64,000 bases of DNA from Phycisphaerales bacterium (GCA_035627955.1 DASPKU010000002.1:86277-150276); one strand, 5' to 3'. Positions 44,888 to 53,886 are shown, counted from the first letter of the stretch. Program-made: numbers and translations. Notes: a model not told the origin generated them from the letters alone.

Positions 44888-46093
44888 ATGTCGATCACCA
44901 AGGAACTGGTCCGCGAGGCCCTGGGCACTGTTCGAACAGGGACCTCCGACCTTGCCGCGTGCCTTCTGCACGTCGCGGCCTGCGATACCTACGCCAGCGT
45001 GCGCCTGGGGCTGAACGCCAGCCCTGCCGACTGCCAGACCCTGGCCGCACAAGCCCATAACGCCTTGCAGACTAAAGCGCAATCGCAGGGCGTCAAGCTT
45101 GATTCCTTCATCGCCGAGTTCGTCGGCCCCGGCGGCAAGGTGGCTCACACGGCCCGGTTCGGCTCCATGAACCCGCCGCCGGCTGGTTCACAGGCAGGTT
45201 CGAAGCCGCCGCCCGCCACCGGCGGGCACACCCCCATCCCGGGCCTGCGCCCGGGCCAGCAGGGGGGTTCGCCCTCGGGTCTACCGGGAGTGCGGCACAT
45301 TGTTGCGGTGGGTGCCGGAAAGGGCGGCGTGGGTAAGTCCACGGTGGCCCTCAACTTGGCCGTGGGGCTGGCGCGGAAGGGGCACGCCGTGGGCCTGCTG
45401 GACGCCGACATCTACGGCCCCTCGATGCCCACCATGCTGGGCCTTGAGTCCCACCAGACGCACGTGCTGGAGGGGATGCTCCAGCCTTTCCTGGTCCACG
45501 GCATCAAGGTGATGACGATGGGCAAGCTCGTGGAGCCTGACAAGCCGCTCATCTGGCGCGGGCCGATGGCGCATGGGGCCTTCAAGCAGCTCACCGAGCA
45601 GACGAACTGGGGCGAGCTGGACTACCTGATCATCGACCTGCCGCCGGGGACGGGCGACATCGCCCTGACCATGGCGCAGATGCTGCGCCTCACGGGGGCG
45701 GTGGTGGTGTGCACGCCGCAGAAGGTGGCCCAGGACGACGCGACGCGGGCCGCGCGGATGTTCCAGCAGCTCCAGATCGACGTGCTGGGGGTGGTGGAGA
45801 ACATGAGCTTCTTCGTGGGCGACGACGGCAAGGTGTACGACATCTTCGGACGCGGCGGGGCCGAGCAGATGGCCGCGCGGCTGGGCGTGCCGTTCCTGGG
45901 GGCGGTGCCGATCACGATGTCGCTGCGGGCAAACTCGGACAAGGGCGACCCCACGGCCAACTTCACCGGCAGCGACCGCGCGGGGCAGCAGCTGGGGGCG
46001 ACGCTGACCGCGCTGGTGGCGAGCGTGGAGCAGCAGGTGGCGGTCGCGGCGATGAAGTCGCAGGCCGCGCGGCCCAGTTTCTCGATCTCGTAA
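44888..46093 (+). CDS. Mrp/NBP35-type P-loop ATPase, atypical
   Basis: A 401-residue member of the MinD-like Mrp/ApbC group, normally an Fe-S cluster carrier. The deviant Walker A is GAGKGGVGKSTVALNLAVGL at residues 142-161, with DADIYGPSMPTMLG and LIIDLPPGTGDIALTMAQ. Two things are odd: the usual N-terminal MIP18/DUF59 domain is replaced by another ~95-residue region and a Pro/Gly linker, and the CxxC that normally binds the bridging cluster is absent (ENMSFFVGDDGKVYDIFG). It may bind clusters otherwise or have another cargo. The ATG at 44888 is used. A 166-bp palindromic element separates it from lepB. Confidence 0.9.
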   Translation: MSITKELVREALGTVRTGTSDLAACLLHVAACDTYASVRLGLNASPADCQTLAAQAHNALQTKAQSQGVKLDSFIAEFVGPGGKVAHTARFGSMNPPPAGSQAGSKPPPATGGHTPIPGLRPGQQGGSPSGLPGVRHIVAVGAGKGGVGKSTVALNLAVGLARKGHAVGLLDADIYGPSMPTMLGLESHQTHVLEGMLQPFLVHGIKVMTMGKLVEPDKPLIWRGPMAHGAFKQLTEQTNWGELDYLIIDLPPGTGDIALTMAQMLRLTGAVVVCTPQKVAQDDATRAARMFQQLQIDVLGVVENMSFFVGDDGKVYDIFGRGGAEQMAARLGVPFLGAVPITMSLRANSDKGDPTANFTGSDRAGQQLGATLTALVASVEQQVAVAAMKSQAARPSFSIS

Positions 46094-46100
46094 AGGCGGG

Positions 46101-46266
46101 TACCAAACACGGAGGCACGGAGGGCACGGAGCGGGGAATAGGAAATGGAAGCAGGATCGGATTGAAGGCGGGAGCATGAGACCCCTGCGTGATCGCCCCC
46201 GAGTTCTTTTCTGGTTCTGACTTTTCCTGTCTTCGCTCAGTGATCTCCGTGCCTCCGTGTTTGGTA
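46101..46266. repeat. Palindromic intergenic element with 22-bp perfect terminal inverted repeats
   Basis: TACCAAACACGGAGGCACGG plus AG (46101-46122) is the exact reverse complement of 46245-46266. The ends enclose ~120 bases without a gene. It looks like a small MITE- or REP-like element between mrp and lepB. Confidence 0.75.
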
Positions 46267-46292
46267 TTCCCCGCGGGCCATACTCTTGGGCC

Positions 46293-47882
46293 ATGGCCGA
46301 CGCCAAGCCCGAGCAGCAGCCGACGCAGATCAAAGAGACGATCACCTCGATCATCATCGCCTTCGCGATGGCGTTCGTGTTCCGCGGGTTCGTGATCGAG
46401 GCGTTCGTGATCCCCACCGGCTCCATGGCGCCCACGCTGCTGGGGGCGCACATGCGGTACAAGAGCCCGTACTCGGGCTATGAGTGGACGACCGGTCCCA
46501 AGGAGTACCTGGACCAGACCGGGACCGTTCCGGCCCCGATCCAGACCGGGGTGAACGTCAACGACCCGATGACGGGGCAGCCGCTGCCGGCGCGGAACAC
46601 GCCGCGGTTGTGGGGCGACCGCATCTTCGTGATGAAGTACCTCTACTCCATCTACGACCCCAAGCGGTGGGACGTGGTGGTGTTCAAGAACCCGACGGAC
46701 CCGGGCATCAACTACATCAAGCGGCTGATTGGCCTGCCCAACGAGATGGTGGCCATGATCGACGGCGATGTGTTTGTGCAGCCCGTCGCGCCCGGCGAGC
46801 AGGTGAACCCCGAGGAGCGGCTGTGGGGCGGCAACAAGTGGCGCGTCGCCCGCAAGCCCGAGGCAGCCCAGCGGGCCATGTGGCAGCCGATCTTCAGCAG
46901 CGAGTACACCCCTATTTCGGCCGCGGCGTACGTGGCCCCGTGGGTCGCGCCCCGCGACCAGTCCAACAGCTGGAAGCTGGCGGACCGCAAAGACTACGAG
47001 TACACGGGCCAGGCACCGACATCGCTGACGTGGCACCCCGGGCGGCAGATCACCGACTTTGTCGCGTACAACGAGACCTCGCCGGGGCGGTTCCAGGTGT
47101 TCCCCACGAGCGACATCCGGCTCTCGCTGGGCATCCGCCCGGAGAAGGAGGGCCAGCGCGTCGCGGCCGTGGTGAACGCCCGCGGGCACGAGTTCCGGGC
47201 GGAGGTCGCGGGCGCGGATGTCACGCTGCAGATGCGGCAGGCCGACGGCATCAACCCCGACGGCCCCTGGCAGCCGCTGGCGACGGCGAAGCTCGACCAG
47301 CCGCTGACGCCGGGCGTGGTGACCAACCTGGACTTCTGGCACGTGGACCAGTCGATGTCGCTGTTCGTGAATGACTCGCGCGTGGCGTACGCCGAGTACC
47401 ACTGGTCGCCCGCGGAGCGGGTGCAGCGGTCGCTGGGGGTGGACCTCAAGCGCGTGCAGGGCGACCCCTTCTACCTCATGCAGCCCAACAACTACAAGCA
47501 GGCGGGGGCGCACTTTGAGTTCGCCGGTGGGCCCTTCACGCTCTACCGCGTAGCGATCGAGCGGGATATCTACTACCAGCCCGCCCTGTACAACTCGCTG
47601 AGCGGGCGCGAGGGGCAGCCCGGCAAGACGCTGTCGCCCGCGACCACGGCCGTGCTCAGTCCCAACCAGTTCTTCACCTGCGGCGACAACAGCCCGATGA
47701 GCCTGGATGGGCGGCTGTGGGGCCCGCACAACCCGTGGGTGGACGAGATCGACGACACCCACGGCGTGGTTCACCGCGACCTGCTCATCGGCAAGGCCTT
47801 CCTGGTCTACTTCCCCGCGCCGCGGCGCGGCCCCGTGCCTGTGCCGATCCCGGACTTCGGGTCGATGCGGTTCATCTGGTGA
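46293..47882 (+). CDS. lepB: Signal peptidase I with a large insertion
   Basis: Membrane serine/lysine protease that removes signal peptides. One membrane segment (ETITSIIIAFAMAFVFRGF) precedes box B FVIPTGSMAPTL with catalytic Ser44; box D is YIKRLIGLP with catalytic Lys143; box E is CGDNSPMSLDGR near residue 464. The 529 residues are far longer than typical (250-325): about 270 extra residues lie between boxes D and E and include a beta-rich region (LDFWHVDQSMSLFVNDSRVA, AHFEFAGGPFTLYRVAI) that resembles a carbohydrate-binding or LamG-like fold. The start MADAKPEQ is at 46293. A 49-residue membrane protein follows closely. Confidence 0.93.
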   Translation: MADAKPEQQPTQIKETITSIIIAFAMAFVFRGFVIEAFVIPTGSMAPTLLGAHMRYKSPYSGYEWTTGPKEYLDQTGTVPAPIQTGVNVNDPMTGQPLPARNTPRLWGDRIFVMKYLYSIYDPKRWDVVVFKNPTDPGINYIKRLIGLPNEMVAMIDGDVFVQPVAPGEQVNPEERLWGGNKWRVARKPEAAQRAMWQPIFSSEYTPISAAAYVAPWVAPRDQSNSWKLADRKDYEYTGQAPTSLTWHPGRQITDFVAYNETSPGRFQVFPTSDIRLSLGIRPEKEGQRVAAVVNARGHEFRAEVAGADVTLQMRQADGINPDGPWQPLATAKLDQPLTPGVVTNLDFWHVDQSMSLFVNDSRVAYAEYHWSPAERVQRSLGVDLKRVQGDPFYLMQPNNYKQAGAHFEFAGGPFTLYRVAIERDIYYQPALYNSLSGREGQPGKTLSPATTAVLSPNQFFTCGDNSPMSLDGRLWGPHNPWVDEIDDTHGVVHRDLLIGKAFLVYFPAPRRGPVPVPIPDFGSMRFIW

Positions 47883-47901
47883 GGTGGGGGCCGAAGGGGG
47901 C

Positions 47902-48051
47902 ATGAGCGACGCGTGCTGGGTGATGGTGGGGATCGCGCTGCTCGTGCCACTGTTCAAGGGCATGCAGATCTGGTGGCACCACCGCCAGCCGGCAACGAAG
48001 GGGCGGAACGCGACGTATCGGGATGAGCCGTGGGACGATCCGGCGGATTGA
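47902..48051 (+). CDS. Small putative membrane protein downstream of lepB
   Basis: A 49-residue peptide starting at ATG 47902 with a weak GAAGGGGG site. It has one hydrophobic segment (CWVMVGIALLVPLFKGMQIWW) and a charged tail (YRDEPWDDPAD). It begins 20 bases after the lepB stop, so it is probably cotranscribed. No family was recognised; such small genes are hard to prove. Confidence 0.45.
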   Translation: MSDACWVMVGIALLVPLFKGMQIWWHHRQPATKGRNATYRDEPWDDPAD

Positions 48052-48063
48052 TCGGACGAGTGG

Positions 48064-48284
48064 CGTTGGGTACGAGCCCGGAACGCAGTGACGGGTCCTC
48101 TTCGGGGCCGGCGACGAGGGCAGCACCGCCCGCTCACTTCGTTCGGGGCTCGTTACGAACGACGCGCTGGGGGCGAGCGCCTGAACCGTTCGGTACGAGC
48201 CCGGAACGCAGTGACGGGTCCTCGGGGTGATCGGTGACGAGGGCAGCACCGCCCGCTCACTTCGTTCGGGGCTCGTTGCGAACG
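48064..48284 (-). repeat. Two REP units in reverse orientation
   Basis: Units at 48064-48161 and 48187-48284, separated by 25 bases, in the same reverse layout and with the same spacing as the pair at 26116-26336 (GAGCCCGGAACGCAGTGACG ... CCCGCTCACTTCGTTCGGGG). Confidence 0.88.
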
Positions 48285-48322
48285 TTTCTTGCGCTCCCCG
48301 GGCTCTCCGCAGCCCCGCCGCA

Positions 48323-48338
48323 TGGCACAACTTTTGCA
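48323..48338 (+). promoter_or_regulatory. Sigma-54-type promoter upstream of transketolase
   Basis: TGGCACaacttTTGCA has the GG and GC of the -24/-12 boxes separated by exactly ten bases and matches the consensus TGGCACn5TTGCW. It would give a ~280-nt leader before the tkt start at 48631. No other gene lies in that interval, which is otherwise GC-rich with no recognised motif. Confidence 0.6.
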
Positions 48339-48630
48339 CCCGGTGGGGGTCCGCCCCTTGCCAAGCCCGGCGTCAGGCCAGATACTCCCGGACCTGCCCC
48401 GGTTCGGGCACCTCGAGGAGAGGGCTTGGCCGGGGGCCCTGCTGCCGTGGCGCCCGCGTGGGTGTCCGGGTGCAGGGACAGGTGGTGGGTGTGTCGCAGT
48501 CCAACAGTCCGCACGGCCTCTCGCAGGCTCCTTATCCCCCTCCTCCTCTCTCCCTCCCGGGCGCGTGGCAACGGGGGAGAAGGTCCGCCGAAACGGCGAG
48601 AGGCCGGGTCAAGCAAAGGGAGCCACGCGA

Positions 48631-50595
48631 ATGTCTTTCGAAGCCGTCGTCAACGCCCAGGCCATCGAGCTCGACCGTCTCTCCCTCGAAATGTGCGCCG
48701 CCGCGGGCTCGGGCCACCCCAGCTCCGCCATGTCCCTCGGCCACATCGTCACGGTGCTCATGTTCTCCGCCATGCGCTGGAGCCCCGAGTACCCCGATTA
48801 CCCGACGTCGGATCGGCTGGTGCTGAGCGAGGGTCACGCAGTGCCGATCGTGTACGCCGCCGCCGCCAAGCTGGGCGTCATGGTGGGCAAGGGCGAGACC
48901 CGCAAGAAGCTCACCGTCGATGAGCTCAAGGGCCTGCGCATGGGCACCAGCATCCTCGAGGGCCACCCCAACCCGATGGAAGGCTTCCCCTTCTTCGACG
49001 CCGCCACCGGCTCGCTGGGCATGGGACTCTCCGTCGCCGCGGGCCTCGCGGAGGCCGCGCGCCTGGACAACATGGACAAGCGCATCTACTGCATCATGGG
49101 CGACGGTGAGAGCCGCGAGGGCCAGATCGCCGAGGCGATGGACTACATCATCGACCGCAAGCTCCGCAACGTGCTGCCCATCTTCAACTGCAACGACTAC
49201 GGCCAGGCCGACCGCGTCAGCAACCAGCAGTCCGCCGAGGTCCTCGCCGAGAAGCTCAAGGCCTACGGCTTCGACGCCCGCATCATCGACGGCCACAGCC
49301 CTTCGCAGATCAAGAACGCCTTCGACGCCTTTGCGTCCCTTCAGGACAACCGCAACGGCACGCCCATGGCCGTCGTGGCTAAGACCGTCAAGGGCTGGGG
49401 CTGCCCCTCGCTCCAGGGCGCGGGCTGGCACGGCAAGCCGCCCACCGGCGACGCCCTCAAGAAGGCCTACGCCGAGCTCGACCAGAAGCGCGTCGAGGCG
49501 ACCACCGCGCTCGCGACCACCGACCAGTTCACCATCCAGAACCCCGCCGACGCCCCCGAGCAGGACTACACCAGCCCCGAGTACCCGACGCTCACCGAGG
49601 CCATGAAGAAGTTCGACATGGAGTCGATGATCCACTCGGGCAACATGGCCACCCGCCGCGCCTACGGCATCGCCCTGCGTGCCATGGGCCAGGTCAACCC
49701 CAAGATCGTCGTGCTCGACGCCGACGTCTCCAACTCCACCTTCGCCGAGTACTTCAAGAAGGACACCAAGACCGCGCCGCGCTTCCTCGAATGCAAGATC
49801 GCCGAGCAGAACATGTACTCGGTCGCGGCCGGCGTCGCCGCGGGCGGCAAGGTCCCCTTCGCCAGCACCTTCGCCAAGTTCGTCACCCGCGCGTACGACC
49901 AGATCGAGATGGCGATCTACTCGGGCGCCAACCTCAAGATCGTCGGCAGCCACGCGGGCGTCACGCTCGCCGCCGACGGGCCCAGCCAGATGTCGCTGCC
50001 CGACGTCTCCTGGTTCCGCGCCTTCACCACCATGAAGGACCACCGCGGCAACCCCGGCTGCTACATCCTCCAGCCCAGCGACGCCTACGCCGCGTACGCC
50101 CTCACGCAGGTCATGGCCGAGTACGAGGGCGTCTGCTACATGCGGACGCTGCGGGCCGACACCGAGTTCATCTACAGCGACGACGTGGTGTTCAACCTCG
50201 GCGGCTTCGAGGTGCTCAACGAAGGCCGCGACATCTGTATCTGTGCCTCCGGCTACATGGTGCACGAGGCCAACAAGGCCGTCGAGCTCCTCGACAAGGC
50301 CGGCGTCTCCGCGACGCTCGTCGACCTCTACTCCATCCCCTTCGACACCGACGCGCTCCTCGACATCATCGGCGCCAACAACGGCCTGTGCATGACCATC
50401 GAGGACAACTTCGGCGGCGGCATCGGCTCCGCCGTGGCCGACGCACTGCTCGAAAGCGGCGACGCCTTCAAGCTCCAGCAGATGCACGTGAAGCGGATTC
50501 CGAAGAGCGCCCGGACGCCGGAGGAGGTGCTGGCGATGTGCGGCCTCACCGCGACTGATATCCAGAAGAACGTGATGAAGATGCTGGGGGTCTGA
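48631..50595 (+). CDS. tkt: Transketolase
   Basis: Thiamine-diphosphate enzyme that moves two-carbon units between sugar phosphates in the pentose phosphate pathway. The 654 residues contain GSGHPSSAMSLGHI, SEGHAVPIVYA, the ThDP-binding GDGESREGQIAEAMDYI with N, GHPNPMEGFPFFDAATGSLG, and the C-terminal half with LECKIAEQNMYSVAAGVAA and SHAGVTLAADGPSQMSLPD. Both halves are in one chain. The ATG at 48631 follows an AAAGGGAG site. A strong terminator follows. A sigma-54-like promoter lies ~300 bases upstream behind two REP units. Confidence 0.95.
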   Translation: MSFEAVVNAQAIELDRLSLEMCAAAGSGHPSSAMSLGHIVTVLMFSAMRWSPEYPDYPTSDRLVLSEGHAVPIVYAAAAKLGVMVGKGETRKKLTVDELKGLRMGTSILEGHPNPMEGFPFFDAATGSLGMGLSVAAGLAEAARLDNMDKRIYCIMGDGESREGQIAEAMDYIIDRKLRNVLPIFNCNDYGQADRVSNQQSAEVLAEKLKAYGFDARIIDGHSPSQIKNAFDAFASLQDNRNGTPMAVVAKTVKGWGCPSLQGAGWHGKPPTGDALKKAYAELDQKRVEATTALATTDQFTIQNPADAPEQDYTSPEYPTLTEAMKKFDMESMIHSGNMATRRAYGIALRAMGQVNPKIVVLDADVSNSTFAEYFKKDTKTAPRFLECKIAEQNMYSVAAGVAAGGKVPFASTFAKFVTRAYDQIEMAIYSGANLKIVGSHAGVTLAADGPSQMSLPDVSWFRAFTTMKDHRGNPGCYILQPSDAYAAYALTQVMAEYEGVCYMRTLRADTEFIYSDDVVFNLGGFEVLNEGRDICICASGYMVHEANKAVELLDKAGVSATLVDLYSIPFDTDALLDIIGANNGLCMTIEDNFGGGIGSAVADALLESGDAFKLQQMHVKRIPKSARTPEEVLAMCGLTATDIQKNVMKMLGV

Positions 50596-50621
50596 GAGCT
50601 CTCTTCCATACGTCGTTCCGG

Positions 50622-50654
50622 GGGCCGGCCCAGCGCCGGCCCTCGCTGTTTTTG
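50622..50654 (+). terminator. Intrinsic terminator of transketolase
   Basis: GGGCCGGC (50622-50629) pairs with GCCGGCCC (50635-50642) around CCAGC and is followed by TCGCTGTTTTTG. Confidence 0.88.
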
Positions 50655-50777
50655 AGCGCGTCCAAACACCGGCGTGAGAATCACTTGAGCGTAACCCCCC
50701 CGCGAGCGTGATTTAGGCAGCATCGCCGCGGCGGTCATGTATAGTGCCGGTGTGAGTCACCGTGTGGGAGACATCCG

Positions 50778-51530
50778 TTGAGACCCATCAAGACACTCCA
50801 GTCGCTGCTTGCCCGCGCGGGGGTCCTGGTCTTTCGCAAGCGGCTCCTGCCCTTCGGCATCGTCCCGGCGTACGACGTTGAGCGGCTCTTCGGGGCGCCG
50901 GCGACCATCCTGGACGTTGGCGCGAACATGGGGCAGACCGCGCTTGAGTACGCCCGCGCGTTCCCGGGAGCGAACATCTACGCCTTCGAGCCCGTGCCCG
51001 CGACCTATGAGCAGCTGCGCACCAATGTCGCGCACCTGCCCCGGGTGCGGGCCATCCCCTTCGGCCTGGGCGCGCGCGAGGAGACCGTCGCCATCGAGCT
51101 GGGGCAGGCGGATGAGCGCAACTCGGTGCTCAACCGCGCCGGCGCGGGGGCGACCAACACGGCGATGGTGCGGATCACTACCGGCGACCGCTGGATGGCC
51201 GGGGAGGGGCTAACCTCGATCGACCTGCTGAAGATCGACACCGAGGGCTTTGACGTGCAGGTGCTCCGCGGCTTCGAGGGCACCCTCGCGGCCGGGCGCG
51301 TGCGGGCCGTGATGGTGGAGTGCGAGTTCGACCGCGTGACCCCCGAGCCGCACTCCAACTTCCGCGATATCGACCAGTTGTTGGCGCCGCTGGGGTTCCG
51401 GGTGGTGACGTTCTATACGCACTGCGCGACGCCGAAGGGGATGGCGTGGGGGAATGTGCTGTTTGTCCACGCGGCTGCGCGGTCGCCCGCGACGGGTTCG
51501 GTTCAGGCCGAGACTGCGGGGGCGTGCTGA
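50778..51530 (+). CDS. FkbM family methyltransferase
   Basis: A 250-residue SAM-dependent methyltransferase. Motif I is TILDVGANMGQTALEYA, motif II is NIYAFEPVPATYEQL, and the FkbM-specific LLKIDTEGFDVQVLRGFEG is complete. The start is TTG at 50778, preceded by GGGAG; family similarity begins soon after, and no ATG fits. A -10-like TATAGT is at 50740-50745, but no clear -35. FkbM proteins O-methylate sugars or other secondary products; the target here is unknown. Confidence 0.9.
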   Translation: MRPIKTLQSLLARAGVLVFRKRLLPFGIVPAYDVERLFGAPATILDVGANMGQTALEYARAFPGANIYAFEPVPATYEQLRTNVAHLPRVRAIPFGLGAREETVAIELGQADERNSVLNRAGAGATNTAMVRITTGDRWMAGEGLTSIDLLKIDTEGFDVQVLRGFEGTLAAGRVRAVMVECEFDRVTPEPHSNFRDIDQLLAPLGFRVVTFYTHCATPKGMAWGNVLFVHAAARSPATGSVQAETAGAC

Positions 51531-51585
51531 GATGACGCGCAGCTTGCCGTCGTGATGAGATTCGATCGCTTACGCGATCGGCTCT

Positions 51586-52842
51586 TTACTTTTCTTCCGC
51601 GATCAGCCGCTCCATCAGCGCCTTCTCGGCGGCGCGGTACTTCTCGACCGCGCGGGTGAGGGTTTCGCTGGCTTCGGCGGCGCCATCGCCGGTCTGCACG
51701 GCCTTGAGGGCCTCGCTGGCGGCGCGGAGGTCGCTCGCGGCCTCGGCGTAGGCGCGGGTGGCGTCGTAGAGCACCTGCGTGCTCAGCTCCTTGGTGGTGG
51801 GAGTGTGGAGCAGGCGCCAGGGCTGGCTGCGGATCTCGATGGCGGTCAGCTTGAGCTGGTCGCTCATCAGCCGCAGGTTGGCCATTGTGCGGTGCAGGCT
51901 GGGCGTCTCTTGCTTGACCACGGTGGTGACGGTGGCGAGCGCGCCGGAGAAGGTGTCGAGGGCGTCGCGTCCCTTGGCGAGGGCGTCGTTGAGGTGCGTG
52001 AGGGTCTCGCGGTCGAGCTTGGCGGTGGCGCTCTCGAGGTTGGCGAGGATCTGCGTGAGGCGGTCGCGGTTGTCGGCAACGAGGCGGCGGACCTCGGTGG
52101 CGGTGGCCGCGGCGTCATCGAGGGAGGTCTCCGCATTGCTGAGCATGGGGTCGAGGCGCTGGGAGGCCTTCTCGATGTTCGCTGCCGTGCGGTCGACGAG
52201 GACCGACCACTCGCTGAGCTTGCTGCGGAGCTGGTTGATGAGTGCCTGGGCGTCGGAGAGGCTGGTCTCGACCATCGGGCCGGAGCGCTCGATGAGGCCG
52301 GCGACGCGCGCGAGCGAGGCTTCGAGGGAGGCGAGGGAGGAGCGCATCTGCGACACCTGCTCGCTGCCGAAGCCGGCCTGAGCCAGGAAGGCGGGCGGCG
52401 CGAGCTTGCCAGGGACGGTGTCGCCGGTCTCGACCTTCGCAGTGGCGCCGATGTGCTGGGGCACGCGCCCGGTGCCGACGCTGGAGATGTTGATGCTGCT
52501 GAGCGTGCCGAGCAGGGGGAGCTGGAGGAAGACGCCGGCGTCCTCGTAAATGGTGACGTCCGCGCGGGTCTCGACATCGACGACGACACCGGTCGGCACG
52601 CCGTCCTGGCGGGCGAAGTCCACGGCCAGCACGCGCCCGATCCGCTGCCCCGCGAGCAGTACCTCGGACCCGGGCTTGAGGCCGGTGGCGCCGTCCTCCA
52701 GCGAGAAGCGGACGGTGAAGCGGGTGAGGCCGCTCATGGGCGGGACAGAGCTGAGCTTGAAGCTGGCCCAGACGCCAAGGGCGAGGGCCGTGAGCACGAA
52801 GCCGCCGGCCAGGATGTTGTTCCGCGCTGCGCGGGTGGACAT
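51586..52842 (-). CDS. MlaD/MCE family protein
   Basis: A 418-residue periplasmic lipid-transport protein anchored by an N-terminal segment (NNILAGGFVLTALALGVWASF). The single MCE domain follows: FTVRFSLEDGATGLKPGSEV, LLAGQRIGRVLAVDF and the YEDAGVFLQLPLLGTLSSIN hydrophobic loop. The last ~230 residues are a long helical coiled coil (SLSDAQALINQLRSKLSEWS, NLESATAKLDRETLTHLND). Start at 52840-52842. The ATPase gene lies just upstream on the same strand with a REP unit between them. Phospholipid trafficking between envelope layers is expected; an MlaE permease is not in the window. Confidence 0.9.
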   Translation of the reverse strand: MSTRAARNNILAGGFVLTALALGVWASFKLSSVPPMSGLTRFTVRFSLEDGATGLKPGSEVLLAGQRIGRVLAVDFARQDGVPTGVVVDVETRADVTIYEDAGVFLQLPLLGTLSSINISSVGTGRVPQHIGATAKVETGDTVPGKLAPPAFLAQAGFGSEQVSQMRSSLASLEASLARVAGLIERSGPMVETSLSDAQALINQLRSKLSEWSVLVDRTAANIEKASQRLDPMLSNAETSLDDAAATATEVRRLVADNRDRLTQILANLESATAKLDRETLTHLNDALAKGRDALDTFSGALATVTTVVKQETPSLHRTMANLRLMSDQLKLTAIEIRSQPWRLLHTPTTKELSTQVLYDATRAYAEAASDLRAASEALKAVQTGDGAAEASETLTRAVEKYRAAEKALMERLIAEEK

Positions 52843-52861
52843 GGGTGCACTCTATCACGTT

Positions 52862-52955
52862 GTGAACAAGCCCGGAACGCAGTGACGGGTCTGTGGGCGG
52901 AGCGGCGTCGAAGGTGGCACGGCCCGCTCACTGCGTTCGGGGCTCGTACCGAACG
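52862..52955 (-). repeat. REP unit between mlaD- and mlaF-like genes
   Basis: One reverse-orientation unit (CAAGCCCGGAACGCAGTGAC ... GCCCGCTCACTGCGTTCGGG) fills the 127-base gap inside a likely operon. Its left tip is degenerate. Confidence 0.82.
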
Positions 52956-52969
52956 TCTATCGCAGTCCC

Positions 52970-53848
52970 TCAGCCCCGGGTGGGTTCGATACTGGGAACA
53001 GCCAGCGGCCTGGTCATTCCGAACAGCTCGCGTTCGAGCAGCCCCTGGTCGCGCCGGTCGGTGATGGGGCCCTGGGCGTCGCCGCGGAGGAACTGGCGGA
53101 TCAGGCGCTCGTCGGGGGAGAGGGCCGCGGCGGCGTCCTCGGAGGTTTTGCGGACGCGGTCATACCACTCGCGGGTATTGACGGTGAGCATGCGGCCCTT
53201 GTCGAGCATGGCCATGCGGTCGGCGATGGTGAAGGCCGAGTCCATCTCGTGGGTGACGACCACGCTGGTGACGCCGAGCTTCTTGCTGAGGTCGATGATG
53301 AGCTGGTCGATCTGGGCGCTGGTGACGGGGTCCAGGCCGGCGCTGGGCTCGTCGTAGAAGAGGATCTCGGGGTCGAGGGCGAGGGCGCGGGCCAGGCCCG
53401 CCCGCTTCTTCATGCCGCCGGAGATCTGCGAGGGGTACTTGTCGGCGTGCTCGAGCAGACCGACGAGCTCGAGTTTGATCTTCACCTGGATATCGATGAT
53501 GTTGCGGGAGAGCTCGGTGTGCTCCTGGATGGGCAGGGCCACGTTCTCCGCGAGCGTCATGGAGTTGAACAGGGCGCCCGATTGGAAGAGGATGCCGAAG
53601 CGCTTGCGGACCTCGTCGAGGCGCGCGGGGGTGGCGGCGGTCATGTCCTCGCCAAGGACGTGGATCGAGCCCTCCTCGGGGCGGAACGAGCCGATGATGA
53701 GGCGGAGCAGCGTGCTCTTGCCCGAGCCGCTGCCGCCCATGATGACCATGGTTTCGCCGCGGCGGACCTCAAGGTTGACGCCCTGGAGCACGGCCCGCCC
53801 GTCGAAGCGTTTGACCACGCCCTGGCACTGGATGACGGGCTCGTCCAT
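52970..53848 (-). CDS. ABC transporter ATP-binding protein, MlaF-like
   Basis: A 292-residue ATPase of the Mla/MCE group. Walker A is IMGGSGSGKSTLLRLIIG, followed by the Mla-typical FGILFQSGALFNSMTLAENV with PIQEH, the signature QISGGMKKRAGLARAL, Walker B EILFYDEPSAGLDPVTS and the switch His in VVVTHEMDSAF. The start at 53846-53848 (MDEPVIQCQGVVKRF) gives the family N-terminus. The C-terminal extension of ~40 residues is variable. It partners the MlaD-like protein just downstream. Confidence 0.92.
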   Translation of the reverse strand: MDEPVIQCQGVVKRFDGRAVLQGVNLEVRRGETMVIMGGSGSGKSTLLRLIIGSFRPEEGSIHVLGEDMTAATPARLDEVRKRFGILFQSGALFNSMTLAENVALPIQEHTELSRNIIDIQVKIKLELVGLLEHADKYPSQISGGMKKRAGLARALALDPEILFYDEPSAGLDPVTSAQIDQLIIDLSKKLGVTSVVVTHEMDSAFTIADRMAMLDKGRMLTVNTREWYDRVRKTSEDAAAALSPDERLIRQFLRGDAQGPITDRRDQGLLERELFGMTRPLAVPSIEPTRG

Positions 53849-53886
53849 GAGGGTCCCTTGCGCGCTCTGCCCGGCTGCCGCGGCGA

